Of a stretch of DNA of 64,000 bases, positions 51,796 through 61,111 are shown one piece after another (positions within the stretch are counted from its first letter, which is position 1; the number at the start of each line of letters is the position of its first letter). The stretch is from Bifidobacteriaceae bacterium. GTDB taxonomy: Bacteria > Actinomycetota > Actinomycetes > Actinomycetales > WQXJ01. Made by a program: the position numbers and the translations under genes. The notes under the pieces were generated by a model. That model ran no database searches. It was not told the DNA's origin and worked only from the letters and a program-made list of their open reading frames with translations. The stretch is taken from positions 1 to 64,000 of the forward strand of contig JAISSX010000030.1 of assembly GCA_031272885.1 (NCBI GenBank), written 5' to 3'.

Positions 51796-53034
51796 ATGAC
51801 CGAACCGATCTTCCCCGAGGTACCCTTCCCCGCTCCCTATCTGGCCCAAGCGCCGGCCACCTCGCCGGAGCCCGCACCCACGCCCACCCTCCTGGTGGTG
51901 ACGGGTGATGCCCGCCTGGCCGGCGTCGTGGCCGGCCTGGCGGCCGAGGCCGGTCTAGCGGCGGCCCAAGCCGAAACTGTCGAACAGGCCAGCCGGGCTC
52001 AGAGCACTCCGACCGCCATCGTGGTTGGCCAAGACATGGCCACCGACCTGCGCTACGCCGTGGCCGGCTACTGGCCGCACGTCTGGGTGGGCGTGGCCGC
52101 CCTAGGCGGCACCTCCCAGCCCGGCACGCCCACTCACGGCCTGTCCGGCGGCGTTTACGTGTTACCGCGCGACGCTGCAGGCCTGGTGCGCCAGTTGGAA
52201 CAGGCTGCGGCACCCACCCGGCACTGCCGGCGCATTGGCGTCATGGCCGCCCACGGCGGGGTCGGGGCCTCCAGCCTGGCCGCAGTCCTAGCCCGGCGCC
52301 TGGCCGGGCCCGGCCGGCCGGTGCTGTTGGCCGATCTCAACCCGGCCGGCGCCCCGCTGGAGGCCCTGCTTGATCTTGAAGTGCGCAGTGCCTCTTGGGC
52401 CGGGTTACTGGCCGGTTTCGGGCTGGCCGGCGGGCTCCCCATGTGGCACGGGGTGAGCGTGCTGGCCGGCCTGGGCACGGCGCCAGCCACCGAGGCTGCT
52501 TGGCGTTTCCGGGCCGGGCTTGAGGCGGCCGAAACCGAGGGTGGTCTCACCGTCCTCGACCTCAGCCCGGCCAGCCCGGGGGGGCCGTGGCGCAGCGCGG
52601 TTTGGTGCGACCACCTGCTGTTGGTGGCCCGCACCGACCCGGCCGGTTACGCCGCTGCCACCCGCACGGCCACGGCCTTGAGCGGCATCGGGCAGGGTTT
52701 CGACCTGGTGGCCAGGCCCGTCAGAGGCGGGGTCACCGCCGAAGCCCTGGGGGGCGCCATCGGCGCGGCCGACGTGCTGGTGCTGCCGCAGGAACGCGGC
52801 CTGGCGGCGGCGCAAGCCCACGGCTTGACTCCGGGCGATGGCGCCCGCGGTCCATTGCAAGGCCTGGTTAGCCGCTGGCTGGCGGCCCACCCCGAGTTCG
52901 AGCGAGTGGCCGATGGCGCCTCCACCGCCGAGCACCGCCGCCACCGAGCGGCCAGCTCCTGGCGGCCGCACCTGCCCGGGCCGCGGCCCAAGCTGCCGCG
53001 CTTCGAGCCGGCCACCTTCGCGGAGGAGTGGTGA
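51796..53034 (+). CDS. CpaE/TadZ-like (Ssd) MinD-family protein of the Tad pilus cluster
   Basis: Protein of 412 residues: a receiver-like N-terminal domain (LLVVTGDARLAGVVAGLAAE) and a MinD/ParA-type domain (RIGVMAAHGGVGASSLAAVL with an altered Walker A lacking the usual lysines; VLLADLNPAGAPLEALL). Proteins of this kind place the pilus machine or act as septum-site determinants (Ssd, Rv3660c). The ATG at 51796 gives the expected N-terminus. Its stop overlaps the start of the pilus ATPase gene. GHG-V-AS replacing GKGGVGKT suggests weak or no ATP hydrolysis. Confidence 0.85.
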   Translation: MTEPIFPEVPFPAPYLAQAPATSPEPAPTPTLLVVTGDARLAGVVAGLAAEAGLAAAQAETVEQASRAQSTPTAIVVGQDMATDLRYAVAGYWPHVWVGVAALGGTSQPGTPTHGLSGGVYVLPRDAAGLVRQLEQAAAPTRHCRRIGVMAAHGGVGASSLAAVLARRLAGPGRPVLLADLNPAGAPLEALLDLEVRSASWAGLLAGFGLAGGLPMWHGVSVLAGLGTAPATEAAWRFRAGLEAAETEGGLTVLDLSPASPGGPWRSAVWCDHLLLVARTDPAGYAAATRTATALSGIGQGFDLVARPVRGGVTAEALGGAIGAADVLVLPQERGLAAAQAHGLTPGDGARGPLQGLVSRWLAAHPEFERVADGASTAEHRRHRAASSWRPHLPGPRPKLPRFEPATFAEEW

Positions 53035-54032
53035 AACTGGAAGAGCTGGCCCCACCGGCCCTGGCCGCCCTGCTGAGCGACCCCGAAGTGACAGATGTGC
53101 TGGTCAACGGGACGGAATCGGTGTGGTGCGACGGTGCCAGGGGCCTGCAGCGGGTGGCCGTACACCTGGGCGACACGGCCCAGGTGCGGGCCCTGGCGGC
53201 CCGGTTGGCGTTGGCTGGCGGCGGGCGGCTTGACGACGCTCGGCCCGCCGCCGACATCCACCTGCCGGGAGGCATCCGCCTGCACGCCGTCTTGCCGCCG
53301 GTGGCGCCGGCCGGGCCGCTGCTCAGTTTCCGGGTGCTGCGACGTGAGGCTTTCAGCCTGGAACAACTAGTGGCCGCCGGCACCATGCCGCCGGACTGCG
53401 CCGACCTGCTGGCCGCGCTGGTGCACGGGCGGGTCAACTTCCTCATCAGCGGCGCCACGGGGGCGGGCAAAACCACCCTGTTGGCGGCGGCTCTTGGCCT
53501 GGTGGCACCCACCGAACGGATAGTGGTGATCGAAGAGGCGGCCGAGATCGCCACGCCTCACCCCCACTGTGTGCGCCTGGAGGCCAAGGTGGCCAACACC
53601 GAGGGCCAGGGCGGCTTCACGCTGACCGAACTGGTGCGCCAGGCCCTGCGGATGCGGCCGGATCGGATTGTGGTGGGGGAATGCCGCGGCGCCGAGGTGC
53701 GGGAACTGTTGACCGCGCTCAACACCGGACATGAGGGTTCATGTGGCACCATTCACGCCAATTCGGCGAGGGACGTGCCGGCCCGGTTGGCGGCTCTCGG
53801 TTCGCTGGCGGGACTGGACCAGGCGACGGTGGCGGCGCAGGCGGCCTCGGCCCTGGACGCGGTGGTCCATGTGCGCCGGGAGCGCGGCGGGGCGGCCCGG
53901 CGGATCGAGACGATTGCCGTGTTGGGGCTGTCCCAGGGCAAGTTGGTGGCGCGGCCAGCCGTGCTGGTGCAACCCCGTGGGCTGGAGCGCGGCCCGGCCT
54001 GGGACGAGTTGGCCGGGCGGTTGGGATGGTAG
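53028..54032 (+). CDS. tadA: Tad/Flp pilus assembly ATPase (TadA/CpaF)
   Basis: Secretion ATPase of the CpaF group, 334 residues. Walker A is GATGAGKTT, the Asp box VVIEEAAEI, the Walker B region RPDRIVVGECRGAEV and the His box near GHEGSCGTIHANS. It drives assembly of the pilin encoded downstream. It starts at GTG 53028 or 53031, both inside the tadZ end, and is shorter than typical CpaF because the N-terminal domain is reduced. Tightly coupled to both neighbours. Confidence 0.93.
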   Translation: MVKLEELAPPALAALLSDPEVTDVLVNGTESVWCDGARGLQRVAVHLGDTAQVRALAARLALAGGGRLDDARPAADIHLPGGIRLHAVLPPVAPAGPLLSFRVLRREAFSLEQLVAAGTMPPDCADLLAALVHGRVNFLISGATGAGKTTLLAAALGLVAPTERIVVIEEAAEIATPHPHCVRLEAKVANTEGQGGFTLTELVRQALRMRPDRIVVGECRGAEVRELLTALNTGHEGSCGTIHANSARDVPARLAALGSLAGLDQATVAAQAASALDAVVHVRRERGGAARRIETIAVLGLSQGKLVARPAVLVQPRGLERGPAWDELAGRLGW

Positions 54033-55045
54033 GAGGGCGACAGCCGGCTGTTGGCACGCTCGATGAACTGGGCGATGCCCTGGCCGAGGTGGCGGCTTTG
54101 GCAACGGCCGGGCTAGATGGCGCCGCCGTGTGGCGGCCGGTGTTGGGTGACCGGACGCAGGTGGATCCCGCTGCGGTGGGTGAGGCGCTTGGGCAGTGGT
54201 GCGACGGGTTGGCGGCTCAAGGACGCGCGGCGGCCGATGTCGCCCGGTTTGCCACCGCAGTGGTGGCGGCGCAGCGGGTGGCAGGCGAGGTGGGTGGTTC
54301 CTTGACCGGCCTGCTCCGTGGCTTGGGCGAGGCCATCCGGGCGGCCCAAGAGGCACAGGACCAGTTGGAGGCCGCCCTGGCCGGGCCCAAGGCCAGCGCC
54401 CGGTTACTGCAGTTCCTGCCGCTGCTGGGGATTGCGCTGGGTATGGCGATGGGAGCGAATCCGTTGGGGGTGCTGGTGGGTGGCGGGCTGGGCACGGTTG
54501 CCCTAGGAGTGGGGTTGGGCTTGTTATTGGTAGGGCGGCTGTGGACGGGACGATTGTTGGCCCGGGCCGGGGGATCGCGGGGCCGGGGTGTGGCCGGCGA
54601 TGGCGCCCGGTTGCTCGATGGCGAGGTGGCGGCCGGGCTGTTGGCCGGTTGTTTGGCGGCGGGGCTGAGTTTGCCGGCCGCGTTGGACGCGGCCGGCCGG
54701 GTTTGGCCAGGGCCGGCCGGGCGGGCCTTGGCCCGCGCCGGGGCGGCATTGGCCAGGGGTGAACCGTGGGCAGCGGCTTGGGCCGGGCCGGATAGGGCCG
54801 CGCCTGGAGTGGCCGGCATTGAGCGCTGCCTGGAGTTGGCCTGGCACAGCGGTGTCGAGGCCGGTCCTTTGTTGGAGGGCGTGCGCCAGAGCCTGGCGCG
54901 CCAGGCGCGCCGGGCAGCGGCGCAGGCCAACGCCAAATTGGGTGTCACCTTGATGCTGCCCTTGGGGCTGTGCTATCTGCCTGCCTTTGTGGCAGTGGGC
55001 CTGGTGCCGGTGATGTTATCGGTGGCCACGAACCTGGCGTATTGA
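54026..55045 (+). CDS. Tad pilus inner-membrane protein (T2SSF/TadB-TadC type)
   Basis: Type II secretion F-domain protein, 339 residues, with membrane segments near the middle (LLQFLPLLGIALGMAMGANP; VALGVGLGLLLVGRLW) and C-terminus (LGVTLMLPLGLCYLPAFVAVG). The ATG at 54026 overlaps the tadA stop. Mycobacteria have two separate T2SSF genes here (Rv3658c and Rv3657c); this window has a single longer one, so it may form the platform alone or combine both halves. Confidence 0.85.
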   Translation: MVGGRQPAVGTLDELGDALAEVAALATAGLDGAAVWRPVLGDRTQVDPAAVGEALGQWCDGLAAQGRAAADVARFATAVVAAQRVAGEVGGSLTGLLRGLGEAIRAAQEAQDQLEAALAGPKASARLLQFLPLLGIALGMAMGANPLGVLVGGGLGTVALGVGLGLLLVGRLWTGRLLARAGGSRGRGVAGDGARLLDGEVAAGLLAGCLAAGLSLPAALDAAGRVWPGPAGRALARAGAALARGEPWAAAWAGPDRAAPGVAGIERCLELAWHSGVEAGPLLEGVRQSLARQARRAAAQANAKLGVTLMLPLGLCYLPAFVAVGLVPVMLSVATNLAY

Positions 55046-55156
55046 TCCCATGAATTCCGTTATCCACAGGCCAAAACCGGTTTCTGGGGTGGCCCGGCGT
55101 GTCGCGGTGTTTGCTTGACCCACACGGAGGGCCCACCGACAAGAAAGGAAACCGTA

Positions 55157-55345
55157 ATGGAACCATTAGTCAGCCTCGATGGGCCCGGCCTGAATTGGGG
55201 GCCCGAAACCGGCGCCGTCACCGCCGAATATGCCATCGCCATATTGGCCGCGACCGGCTTCGCCGGCCTGTTGTTGGCCATCCTGCAAAGCGACACCGTG
55301 CGCGGTTGGCTGTCGGGCATTGTGCAGAAGGCTCTGGGCGCTTAA
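55157..55345 (+). CDS. Flp-type pilin candidate, DUF4244
   Basis: A 62-residue protein with one hydrophobic helix. The DUF4244 signature GAVTAEYAIAILAATGFAGL places an acidic Glu five residues into the pilin helix, as in type IV and Flp pilins. The sequence before it (GLNWGPETGAV) is the leader-cleavage region. AAAGGAAACC gives a good ribosome site. Its stop overlaps the TadE gene start (TAATG). It is the probable structural subunit of the pilus and is separated from the upstream genes by 111 nt that may hold a strong promoter. Confidence 0.88.
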   Translation: MEPLVSLDGPGLNWGPETGAVTAEYAIAILAATGFAGLLLAILQSDTVRGWLSGIVQKALGA

Positions 55346-55812
55346 TGCCCCCCGGATGGGTCAAAGCTGCTGGTCGAAGGACCGCCACGGTGGCTCGACG
55401 GGCCGTTTCGGCCAGGCCCTCCCGGAGCGATGGCGCGGCCTGGGGCCGCGCAGCCGGGCGGGACAGGGGCAGCGTCACGGTTGAACTGGCGCTGGCTCTG
55501 CCAGCGGTGGCGCTGCTGTTGGCCCTGGTCCTGGCCGCCGGCAGCGCCACCCTGGCCCAGATGGCGTGCGCCGACACGGCCCGGGCGGCGGCGCGAGCCG
55601 CCGCCCTCGGCCAGGACAGCGCCGCCGTTCAAGCCCTGGTGGTGAAGCGGCTAGGGCCGGCGGCCGGAGCCGTCATCAGCGTCGAAGGCGGTTCGGTCAA
55701 GGTCACGGTCAGCCGGCCGCGGCCGGCCGGCGTGACCCAGTGGATTGGCCAAGGGGCCGTCACGGCCACGGCCGTGGCGGCCTGCGAACCGATCCGTGGC
55801 TGCGGGCCATGA
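55345..55812 (+). CDS. tadE: TadE-family minor pilin
   Basis: Pseudopilin of 155 residues. The TadE signature GSVTVELALALPAVALLLAL (Glu at the fifth position of the helix) follows a basic N-terminus rich in Arg. The rest is a small outer domain (DTARAAARAAALGQDSAAVQ). It is coupled to the pilin gene by TAATG (55343-55347) and its stop overlaps the next gene start. Confidence 0.87.
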   Translation: MPPGWVKAAGRRTATVARRAVSARPSRSDGAAWGRAAGRDRGSVTVELALALPAVALLLALVLAAGSATLAQMACADTARAAARAAALGQDSAAVQALVVKRLGPAAGAVISVEGGSVKVTVSRPRPAGVTQWIGQGAVTATAVAACEPIRGCGP

Positions 55813-56474
55813 AGCGCCCTGGTGAGGCGTCCCGGCCGGCCCGCGCCGGCCGGGACGCCGGCTCCGGCACCGTCCTGACCCTTGGCCTGGTTGCAACCAT
55901 CGCCACGCTGGCCTTGGCCGCAGCCGCCCTCGGGTCAGCCACTGCGGCTCATTGGCGCGCCCAGACGGCAGCCGACCTGGCCGCCCTGGCGGGCGCCCAG
56001 GCGCTCCTTGGCGGCGCCACGCTGGAACGGGCCTGCGCCCAGGCCGGGCAGATCGCTCAAGCCAACGGCGCTGAACTGACCGCCTGCGCGGCCCAGCCGG
56101 GCACACGCCTGCTGGTCGAATGCACCGCACCGGTCGCGCCGAACAGCCTGTTGGCCCATCTGGGTCCGGCCCGCGCAACAGCGGTTGCCGGACCACCCGC
56201 GCCGGCCAAGTCTGGCCAAACCAGCCCGGGCCGCGCGTACCAGTCTGGGCCAGCGAACCATCAGCCCTTGGCCGACATGTCCACCTTGCGGGAGGCGGCC
56301 CGCACCGCCGGATCGGGATGGGACCGTAGCGCCGTCACAACGTCGCGCCAACGCCGCGGCCAACCGGCCGCGGCCGCCGCCCCGGCCACTAGCGGCATGG
56401 CCAAGAGGGCCTCGGGCGTCTGGGCAATGCGTTCCGCCGCCTGGCAAAAGGCCTGCTCGTTGATGGCGGCGTAG
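55809..56474 (+). CDS. TadE-like/Rv3654c-type pilus protein
   Basis: Protein of 221 residues resembling the 'helicase/secretion neighbourhood TadE-like' family. The signature is GSGTVLTLGLVATIATLALA near residue 20, then TAAHWRAQTAADLAALAGAQ. The final 70 residues (from about 56261) overlap, on the opposite strand, the 3' end of the 1134-residue gene by 214 nt and show no family similarity, so the natural end may be unusual or the tail acquired by loss of an earlier stop. It is the last gene of the pilus cluster. Confidence 0.75.
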   Translation: MKRPGEASRPARAGRDAGSGTVLTLGLVATIATLALAAAALGSATAAHWRAQTAADLAALAGAQALLGGATLERACAQAGQIAQANGAELTACAAQPGTRLLVECTAPVAPNSLLAHLGPARATAVAGPPAPAKSGQTSPGRAYQSGPANHQPLADMSTLREAARTAGSGWDRSAVTTSRQRRGQPAAAAAPATSGMAKRASGVWAMRSAAWQKACSLMAA

Positions 56475-59400
56475 CCGGCGTCAAAGGCCCGCTCCACCAG
56501 GTGGGCGGCGGGGTGAATGGCCCAAGGCCGGGCCGCCACCAGGGCGGCGATGGCCTCGAACTGGGCCGGTTTGAACACGGGTGGCTGTATCCGGAAGGTC
56601 AACCGGGCCTGAGCCTCAATGGCCAGGAAGAAGGTCTCTTCCCTGGTGGCCAACAGATCGGCCAGGGCCTGCAGCGTGTCCAGGGCCGGCGGCGTCTGGT
56701 CGATCGGCCGGGCAATCAGCGCCCGCACCACCGCCGCCACCCGGCGCAGGTTGGGTAGGTCCAGGTGCACTCCAGGCAGGGTGGAGGCCATCGAGTCGTT
56801 GGCGTACTCCATCAACTCGGCGCAGCAGTTGTACAGCACCTCGGTGGCCACACCATAGCTGGCAATGTGCGCCAACGTCCGGGCGTACTCCTCCCATTGG
56901 GGGTTGTCCGGGTCCCATAGTTGGTTCGCCAGCACCTGGGCGCCATCGGGAGCCCACGGCGCGTGTTTGTGGTAGACGGCCCGGGCGGCCAGCCGCACTC
57001 CCCTGTCGTCGCAGGTCAAAGCCTGGGTGACGGCCTCGGCCACGATCGGCCGGGCGGCCGGCGGCAGGGCCAGCGAGGGCGGCGACAGGATCACGGCTCG
57101 GGCCATGGCTGGCGCCAGGAACGGCACCTCGGTGTAGATGTCACGCACCTGGTCCGCCTGCGGCGCCAGCGTCTGGATGATCACTCCCATGACATCCCGG
57201 TTCAGACCAGGCCAGGCAAAGGCCGCCCGCAGCAGTGGCACCAGCCCTGGCAGCCGCGTCACCCCGGCCAGGCGGACCATCTCGGCCATCGCCCCAGGCG
57301 TTGCCGCCCGCTCCCCGGTCAGGAAGGGCCGCAGCAGGTCTGCCACGGTACCCGGCTCCAGGCGACGTAAGGCCGGAGCCAGGGCGTAAACCGCCGCGTT
57401 GGCCATGTCCGGATCACCCGCGTGGTCCAGTAGCGTCTGGGCCGCTCCCAGCGGGTTTTCGTTCAGGCGTAACGCCCCGAGGGCGGCAGACCACACCTCG
57501 GGATCGGCGCTAACCAGGTAGGGGCCCAGCCGGAATGGATCGGCCGAGGTGCATGCCCCAATCAGGTTCATGGCGATGCGCCACGACACCGGCTGGCGCT
57601 TCTTGGTCGCCATCCGTTCCGCCAGGGCCTCAAGGTAGGCCTGCTGCTGGCGCGGCAGCCAGCGGCCAATGGCATGGCCGGACACGGCCCGGGCCTGGCA
57701 GATTGGCAGGAAGAAGCGGTTGCGCTGGCTGAACGGACCCGCCGGCGGCTGGGCCACCAGATAGCGGTCCAGCAGGTCGGTGCGGCGCCGGATCAGCAGG
57801 GCGGTACAGGTAGCGATGTAGGCGGCGCTGGGCTGGGCCTCCAGGATCTGCTCCAACCGCTGGTCGCGGTAGCGGGGATCGGCCAGAGCCGCCGAAATGG
57901 CCCACCGCTGCCACGGCCCTTCTTGCGTGGCGGCCTGCATCAGCCACGGCCCGGTAATGTCCAATACCCGCTGGTCACGGGTGGTATCTAGCCGCCGGGC
58001 CAAGTGCAGCGCCTGCGGCAACTCCAACGTCCGGGCCCATGGCCGTATCACCGGCAACAAGGCAATTACCGTCTCACGGGCGGCCCCGCGCAAGCGGAAC
58101 TCGGATTGGACCCGCGGCGTCAGCAACGTCTCAAGTTGCCGTAACGCCCAGTCCTTGACTTCAGGATGGCCGGTCCGCACCGCGCCGTCCACCAACCGCA
58201 CCATCAGGCTGACCAGTTGCGACAGGGTCTCATTCGAGGTATCGGCGGCCTGCGCGCTGTAGCGGATGAACTGTTCCAGCCACTCCAGCGCGCCGGGCGT
58301 CAACAGCCGCACCTGATGTAGATGGGAAGCCAGTGTCCGCACCACCGCCAGGTGGACGGCATCGGGCTGGGCGGCCAGATCGGTCAGACCGGTCAGGGCG
58401 GCCTCAAGGGTGGCGCTGGACCGCTCCCGCAGGGCGCAGCGCAGCAGGTAGGCGTAACCCGCGGCCCGGTCTTCGGCCGCCGGCCGGCGGGTCAACTCCG
58501 TCAACCGATCCTTGGCCTCAGTGAATGGTCCAAACGAGTTGGCCTCAGCCTGCCGGTATTCAGACTTGCGGTAACGGTCTGCCAACACCCGGGCGCAGGC
58601 GTGGCGTTCGGTCTGCGGGAACAGGTCGAGCACCGCGTAGGTGAAGGCTGACCCTTGCGGCGGGGTGTCCAACCACTCCGTCTTGATCAGCGCCGGCCGT
58701 TGGCTGGGTGGCGTGGCCTTGAGCAGCCGGCAGTAGGCGGCCGGGTGGCCGGCTTCCGTGTCGGCCCACAGGGCGGGCGCCATGGCCTCGGCCCAACCGG
58801 CCTTGACCAGCGACTTGACCACCGACCGGGTCAGGTAGTCCCGCCGGGTGCGCCAATCGACATCGGACAATATGGTCACTACGCGCGCCGGGTCGTGGCG
58901 GACTAGGTGTTCCACGCACCGCACGGCCTTGGGGCTGGCCGGCGGCAACTGGTCTTCGAACAGGTCGAATACCGTCTCGGGCCGGGTTTCGGCCAGCATG
59001 GCCAGCAGGTTGATGCGGGCCGCCACCTCTTGCCGGCGCATCCTGGGCGGCAACGGCCGGATATAGGCGGCCAGGGCCTCGCCCACCACGCCGGGCAGGC
59101 GCCAGGTCAGGGTAACCAGGGTGGTTTGGCCGATGGTGCCGGCGGTGTGCAGCACCTCGGGCAGGATTTCGGCCGCCACCATGGGGCTGCAGGCTCCCAA
59201 GACGGCCGCCGCGGCGGCCGGACCGTACAGCTCGAAGACACGGTGCACGATGGCGTCCGCCACGTCGGTGACCTTGTTCCACACCAGGGCGTTGAACAGG
59301 GCGCGGCGGTGTTCCCGCGGCAGGTGGTCGATCATCGCCGCCACATCAGCTGCCCGGCCCAGTTCGACCGCGCTCATGATGGCTCGTGCCCCCACTGACG

Positions 59401-59665
59401 GGTCGGTCGCCATCCGCACCAGGTGGTCGGACTGGCCGGCCAGGTGGGCTAGCGTCAGCGACACGCGGCGGGTGAACCAGGAGCCTTCCGCCAACTCGGA
59501 CAACAGGGCGGTCATCTCTGCAGGGGGCAGCGTGCGAGCCAGTTCGGCCAGGTAGCGTTGGCGCGCCGGAACACTCAACTGGTCGATGGCGGCGTACAGC
59601 GCGGCGGTGTCCACCCCTGGATTATTCCGCGCCGTGACCGGTCTGGTCGAGGCCTTTCGCCTCAA
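56261..59665 (-). CDS. 1134-residue helical (HEAT-like) repeat protein of unknown function
   Basis: No catalytic motif, signal peptide or membrane helix was seen. The whole length is made of short helix pairs with regular Leu/Ala spacing (for example AAVLGACSPMVAAEILPEVL; AVRCVEHLVRHDPARVVTIL; DPEVWSAALGALRLNENPLG; RSHPDPAVRAASRKVDM near the end), typical of HEAT-type solenoids that bind large partners. The start is uncertain: TTG at 59665, or GTG at 59614. It converges with the pilus cluster and overlaps its last gene by 214 nt. A GalT-like gene ends 44 nt upstream of its start on the same strand. Confidence 0.8.
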   Translation of the reverse strand: MRRKASTRPVTARNNPGVDTAALYAAIDQLSVPARQRYLAELARTLPPAEMTALLSELAEGSWFTRRVSLTLAHLAGQSDHLVRMATDPSVGARAIMSAVELGRAADVAAMIDHLPREHRRALFNALVWNKVTDVADAIVHRVFELYGPAAAAAVLGACSPMVAAEILPEVLHTAGTIGQTTLVTLTWRLPGVVGEALAAYIRPLPPRMRRQEVAARINLLAMLAETRPETVFDLFEDQLPPASPKAVRCVEHLVRHDPARVVTILSDVDWRTRRDYLTRSVVKSLVKAGWAEAMAPALWADTEAGHPAAYCRLLKATPPSQRPALIKTEWLDTPPQGSAFTYAVLDLFPQTERHACARVLADRYRKSEYRQAEANSFGPFTEAKDRLTELTRRPAAEDRAAGYAYLLRCALRERSSATLEAALTGLTDLAAQPDAVHLAVVRTLASHLHQVRLLTPGALEWLEQFIRYSAQAADTSNETLSQLVSLMVRLVDGAVRTGHPEVKDWALRQLETLLTPRVQSEFRLRGAARETVIALLPVIRPWARTLELPQALHLARRLDTTRDQRVLDITGPWLMQAATQEGPWQRWAISAALADPRYRDQRLEQILEAQPSAAYIATCTALLIRRRTDLLDRYLVAQPPAGPFSQRNRFFLPICQARAVSGHAIGRWLPRQQQAYLEALAERMATKKRQPVSWRIAMNLIGACTSADPFRLGPYLVSADPEVWSAALGALRLNENPLGAAQTLLDHAGDPDMANAAVYALAPALRRLEPGTVADLLRPFLTGERAATPGAMAEMVRLAGVTRLPGLVPLLRAAFAWPGLNRDVMGVIIQTLAPQADQVRDIYTEVPFLAPAMARAVILSPPSLALPPAARPIVAEAVTQALTCDDRGVRLAARAVYHKHAPWAPDGAQVLANQLWDPDNPQWEEYARTLAHIASYGVATEVLYNCCAELMEYANDSMASTLPGVHLDLPNLRRVAAVVRALIARPIDQTPPALDTLQALADLLATREETFFLAIEAQARLTFRIQPPVFKPAQFEAIAALVAARPWAIHPAAHLVERAFDAGYAAINEQAFCQAAERIAQTPEALLAMPLVAGAAAAAGWPRRWRDVVTALRSHPDPAVRAASRKVDMSAKG

Positions 59666-59709
59666 GCTGTGCTCAGAACCTCAACGGAGACGAGGGGAGG
59701 GGGCAATCC

Positions 59710-61044
59710 CTACTGGCCTTTGCGGTTGACCGTATAGCGCAGCGGGTTGGGCCGGCAGACGCATTCGGTGGCGATCTTGATGTCGTCCGCAATGGCGCCC
59801 TCCGCCCGCAACCGGTAGAGCACCGGCACCACCCGGTCCCGCAGCGAATATGGGTCGATCGTGTTGAGGTAGATCTTGGTGGCGCCTTCGAAGCCGGCCA
59901 GCGTAGAGATGCGCCACTTCAAGATGACGCGCCACGGCATCGGTGCCTCCGAGTCGATGGGCCGGTAGTGCCACTCCTCGTTGGCGGGCACAGCCACACC
60001 GGTGGCGGCATGCATGGCGTGGATCAGGTTCGACATGTCGCGCATCTCGTCCGGCCGGTGATCCCACGGATCGGGCGCCTCGGACTTGGAATAGATCTCG
60101 ATGGTGGGATAGCGGTGGCCGAAGCCGGCAAACGCCAACGCGAAGTCGTTCTCCGCGATCACCAGGTTCTTGAACGCGGCGTAGTTGGCGGCGTCCTCGT
60201 TGTACAGGTCCGGATTGGCTCGCAGCCGTTCCAGGGCCAGACCATGCTGGACGCCGCGTTCGTCGATGGCGACCAACTGCTTGTGCAGGTGGTCCAGCGA
60301 GGCGCCGGCCGGCCGCAGCCAGTTCTGGAACACGGCCACGTAGCGGGCGTACCGGTTCATGGCGAACAGGTCTTGCATCGCCTCCACCGTGAGGCCGATG
60401 AACTGGCGGTGCTCATCCAGGCTGAGCGTGCCGGCAGAGGCCAACGCGGCATCGTCGGTAGCGCCATCGACAAAGTGCCGGCGGGCCACAATCACGTCAT
60501 GGCCGGAAGCGAAGAAGCCGTGGGCCGCCTCCAGCAGATCGTCCGCCGTGGGGTTTGGGTCGGCGATGCCGGTCGCCTTCATCTTGGCCTTGACGATGCC
60601 TTCCAGGTGGGCGTGGCCGGCCGCTGAAGCCAGGTAGGTGGCGGCGTGAGCCCGCAGGTCACCGGGCAATTCGTAGCCGTAGTTGGCGTGCCAGTAGTTG
60701 TAAGACAGGATCTCGAACAGGTTGGGGATACGGCGGAACTCGGCCACCGTGGCGTCCAGGTTTTCGGCCGGCACCAGGCGCTGGGTGTGCCAGGCGCCAT
60801 CCAGCGAGCGCACCACGCGGGCCTTCTCCGGCGGCGTCTCGCGGTAGCGGCGCTCGCAGAAAACGCAGTGGGCGCCGGCCTTGGCCGGGTCCAGCGGCTG
60901 GGGGTCGCGCTGTTGAATGCCCAAGGGCCGGTTGCCGCGCCCCGCCACCGTCCACACTTCAGTACCGGTGAACGGGTTGAGCTGCTTGACCGTGCCATCG
61001 GCCAAGGTGGCCACGTACTCGGGCTGTTTCATCAGGGGCTGCAT
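59710..61044 (-). CDS. GalT-like (DUF4921, HIT-superfamily) protein
   Basis: Protein of 444 residues resembling galactose-1-phosphate uridylyltransferases of the DUF4921 group. A zinc-type CVFCERRYRETPPEKARVV near residue 70 resembles the Cys pair of GalT. The HIT-like active site is ASLDHLHKQLVAI, which has His-Leu-His in place of GalT's HPH. The C-terminus has ECVCRPNPLRYTVNRKGQ. It probably transfers or cleaves a nucleotide-linked phosphate; the sugar is unknown. ATG 61044 has GAAAGGCG upstream. Confidence 0.8.
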   Translation of the reverse strand: MQPLMKQPEYVATLADGTVKQLNPFTGTEVWTVAGRGNRPLGIQQRDPQPLDPAKAGAHCVFCERRYRETPPEKARVVRSLDGAWHTQRLVPAENLDATVAEFRRIPNLFEILSYNYWHANYGYELPGDLRAHAATYLASAAGHAHLEGIVKAKMKATGIADPNPTADDLLEAAHGFFASGHDVIVARRHFVDGATDDAALASAGTLSLDEHRQFIGLTVEAMQDLFAMNRYARYVAVFQNWLRPAGASLDHLHKQLVAIDERGVQHGLALERLRANPDLYNEDAANYAAFKNLVIAENDFALAFAGFGHRYPTIEIYSKSEAPDPWDHRPDEMRDMSNLIHAMHAATGVAVPANEEWHYRPIDSEAPMPWRVILKWRISTLAGFEGATKIYLNTIDPYSLRDRVVPVLYRLRAEGAIADDIKIATECVCRPNPLRYTVNRKGQ

Positions 61045-61111
61045 GGCGGCGCCTTTCGCCGGGAGGGAATCGGCTCTATCTACTGCCTGCCAGGTTACCG
61101 CCCGTTGCCGG

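Noticed and set aside
53741-54025. Upstream extension of the T2SSF gene inside tadA
   Set aside because: The frame is open only because of high GC; the ATG at 54026 fits the family and the overlap with tadA.
55055-55070. TTATCCACAGG, a DnaA-box-like sequence before the pilin gene
   Set aside because: A single box without an AT-rich unwinding region or dnaA/dnaN genes does not make an origin.
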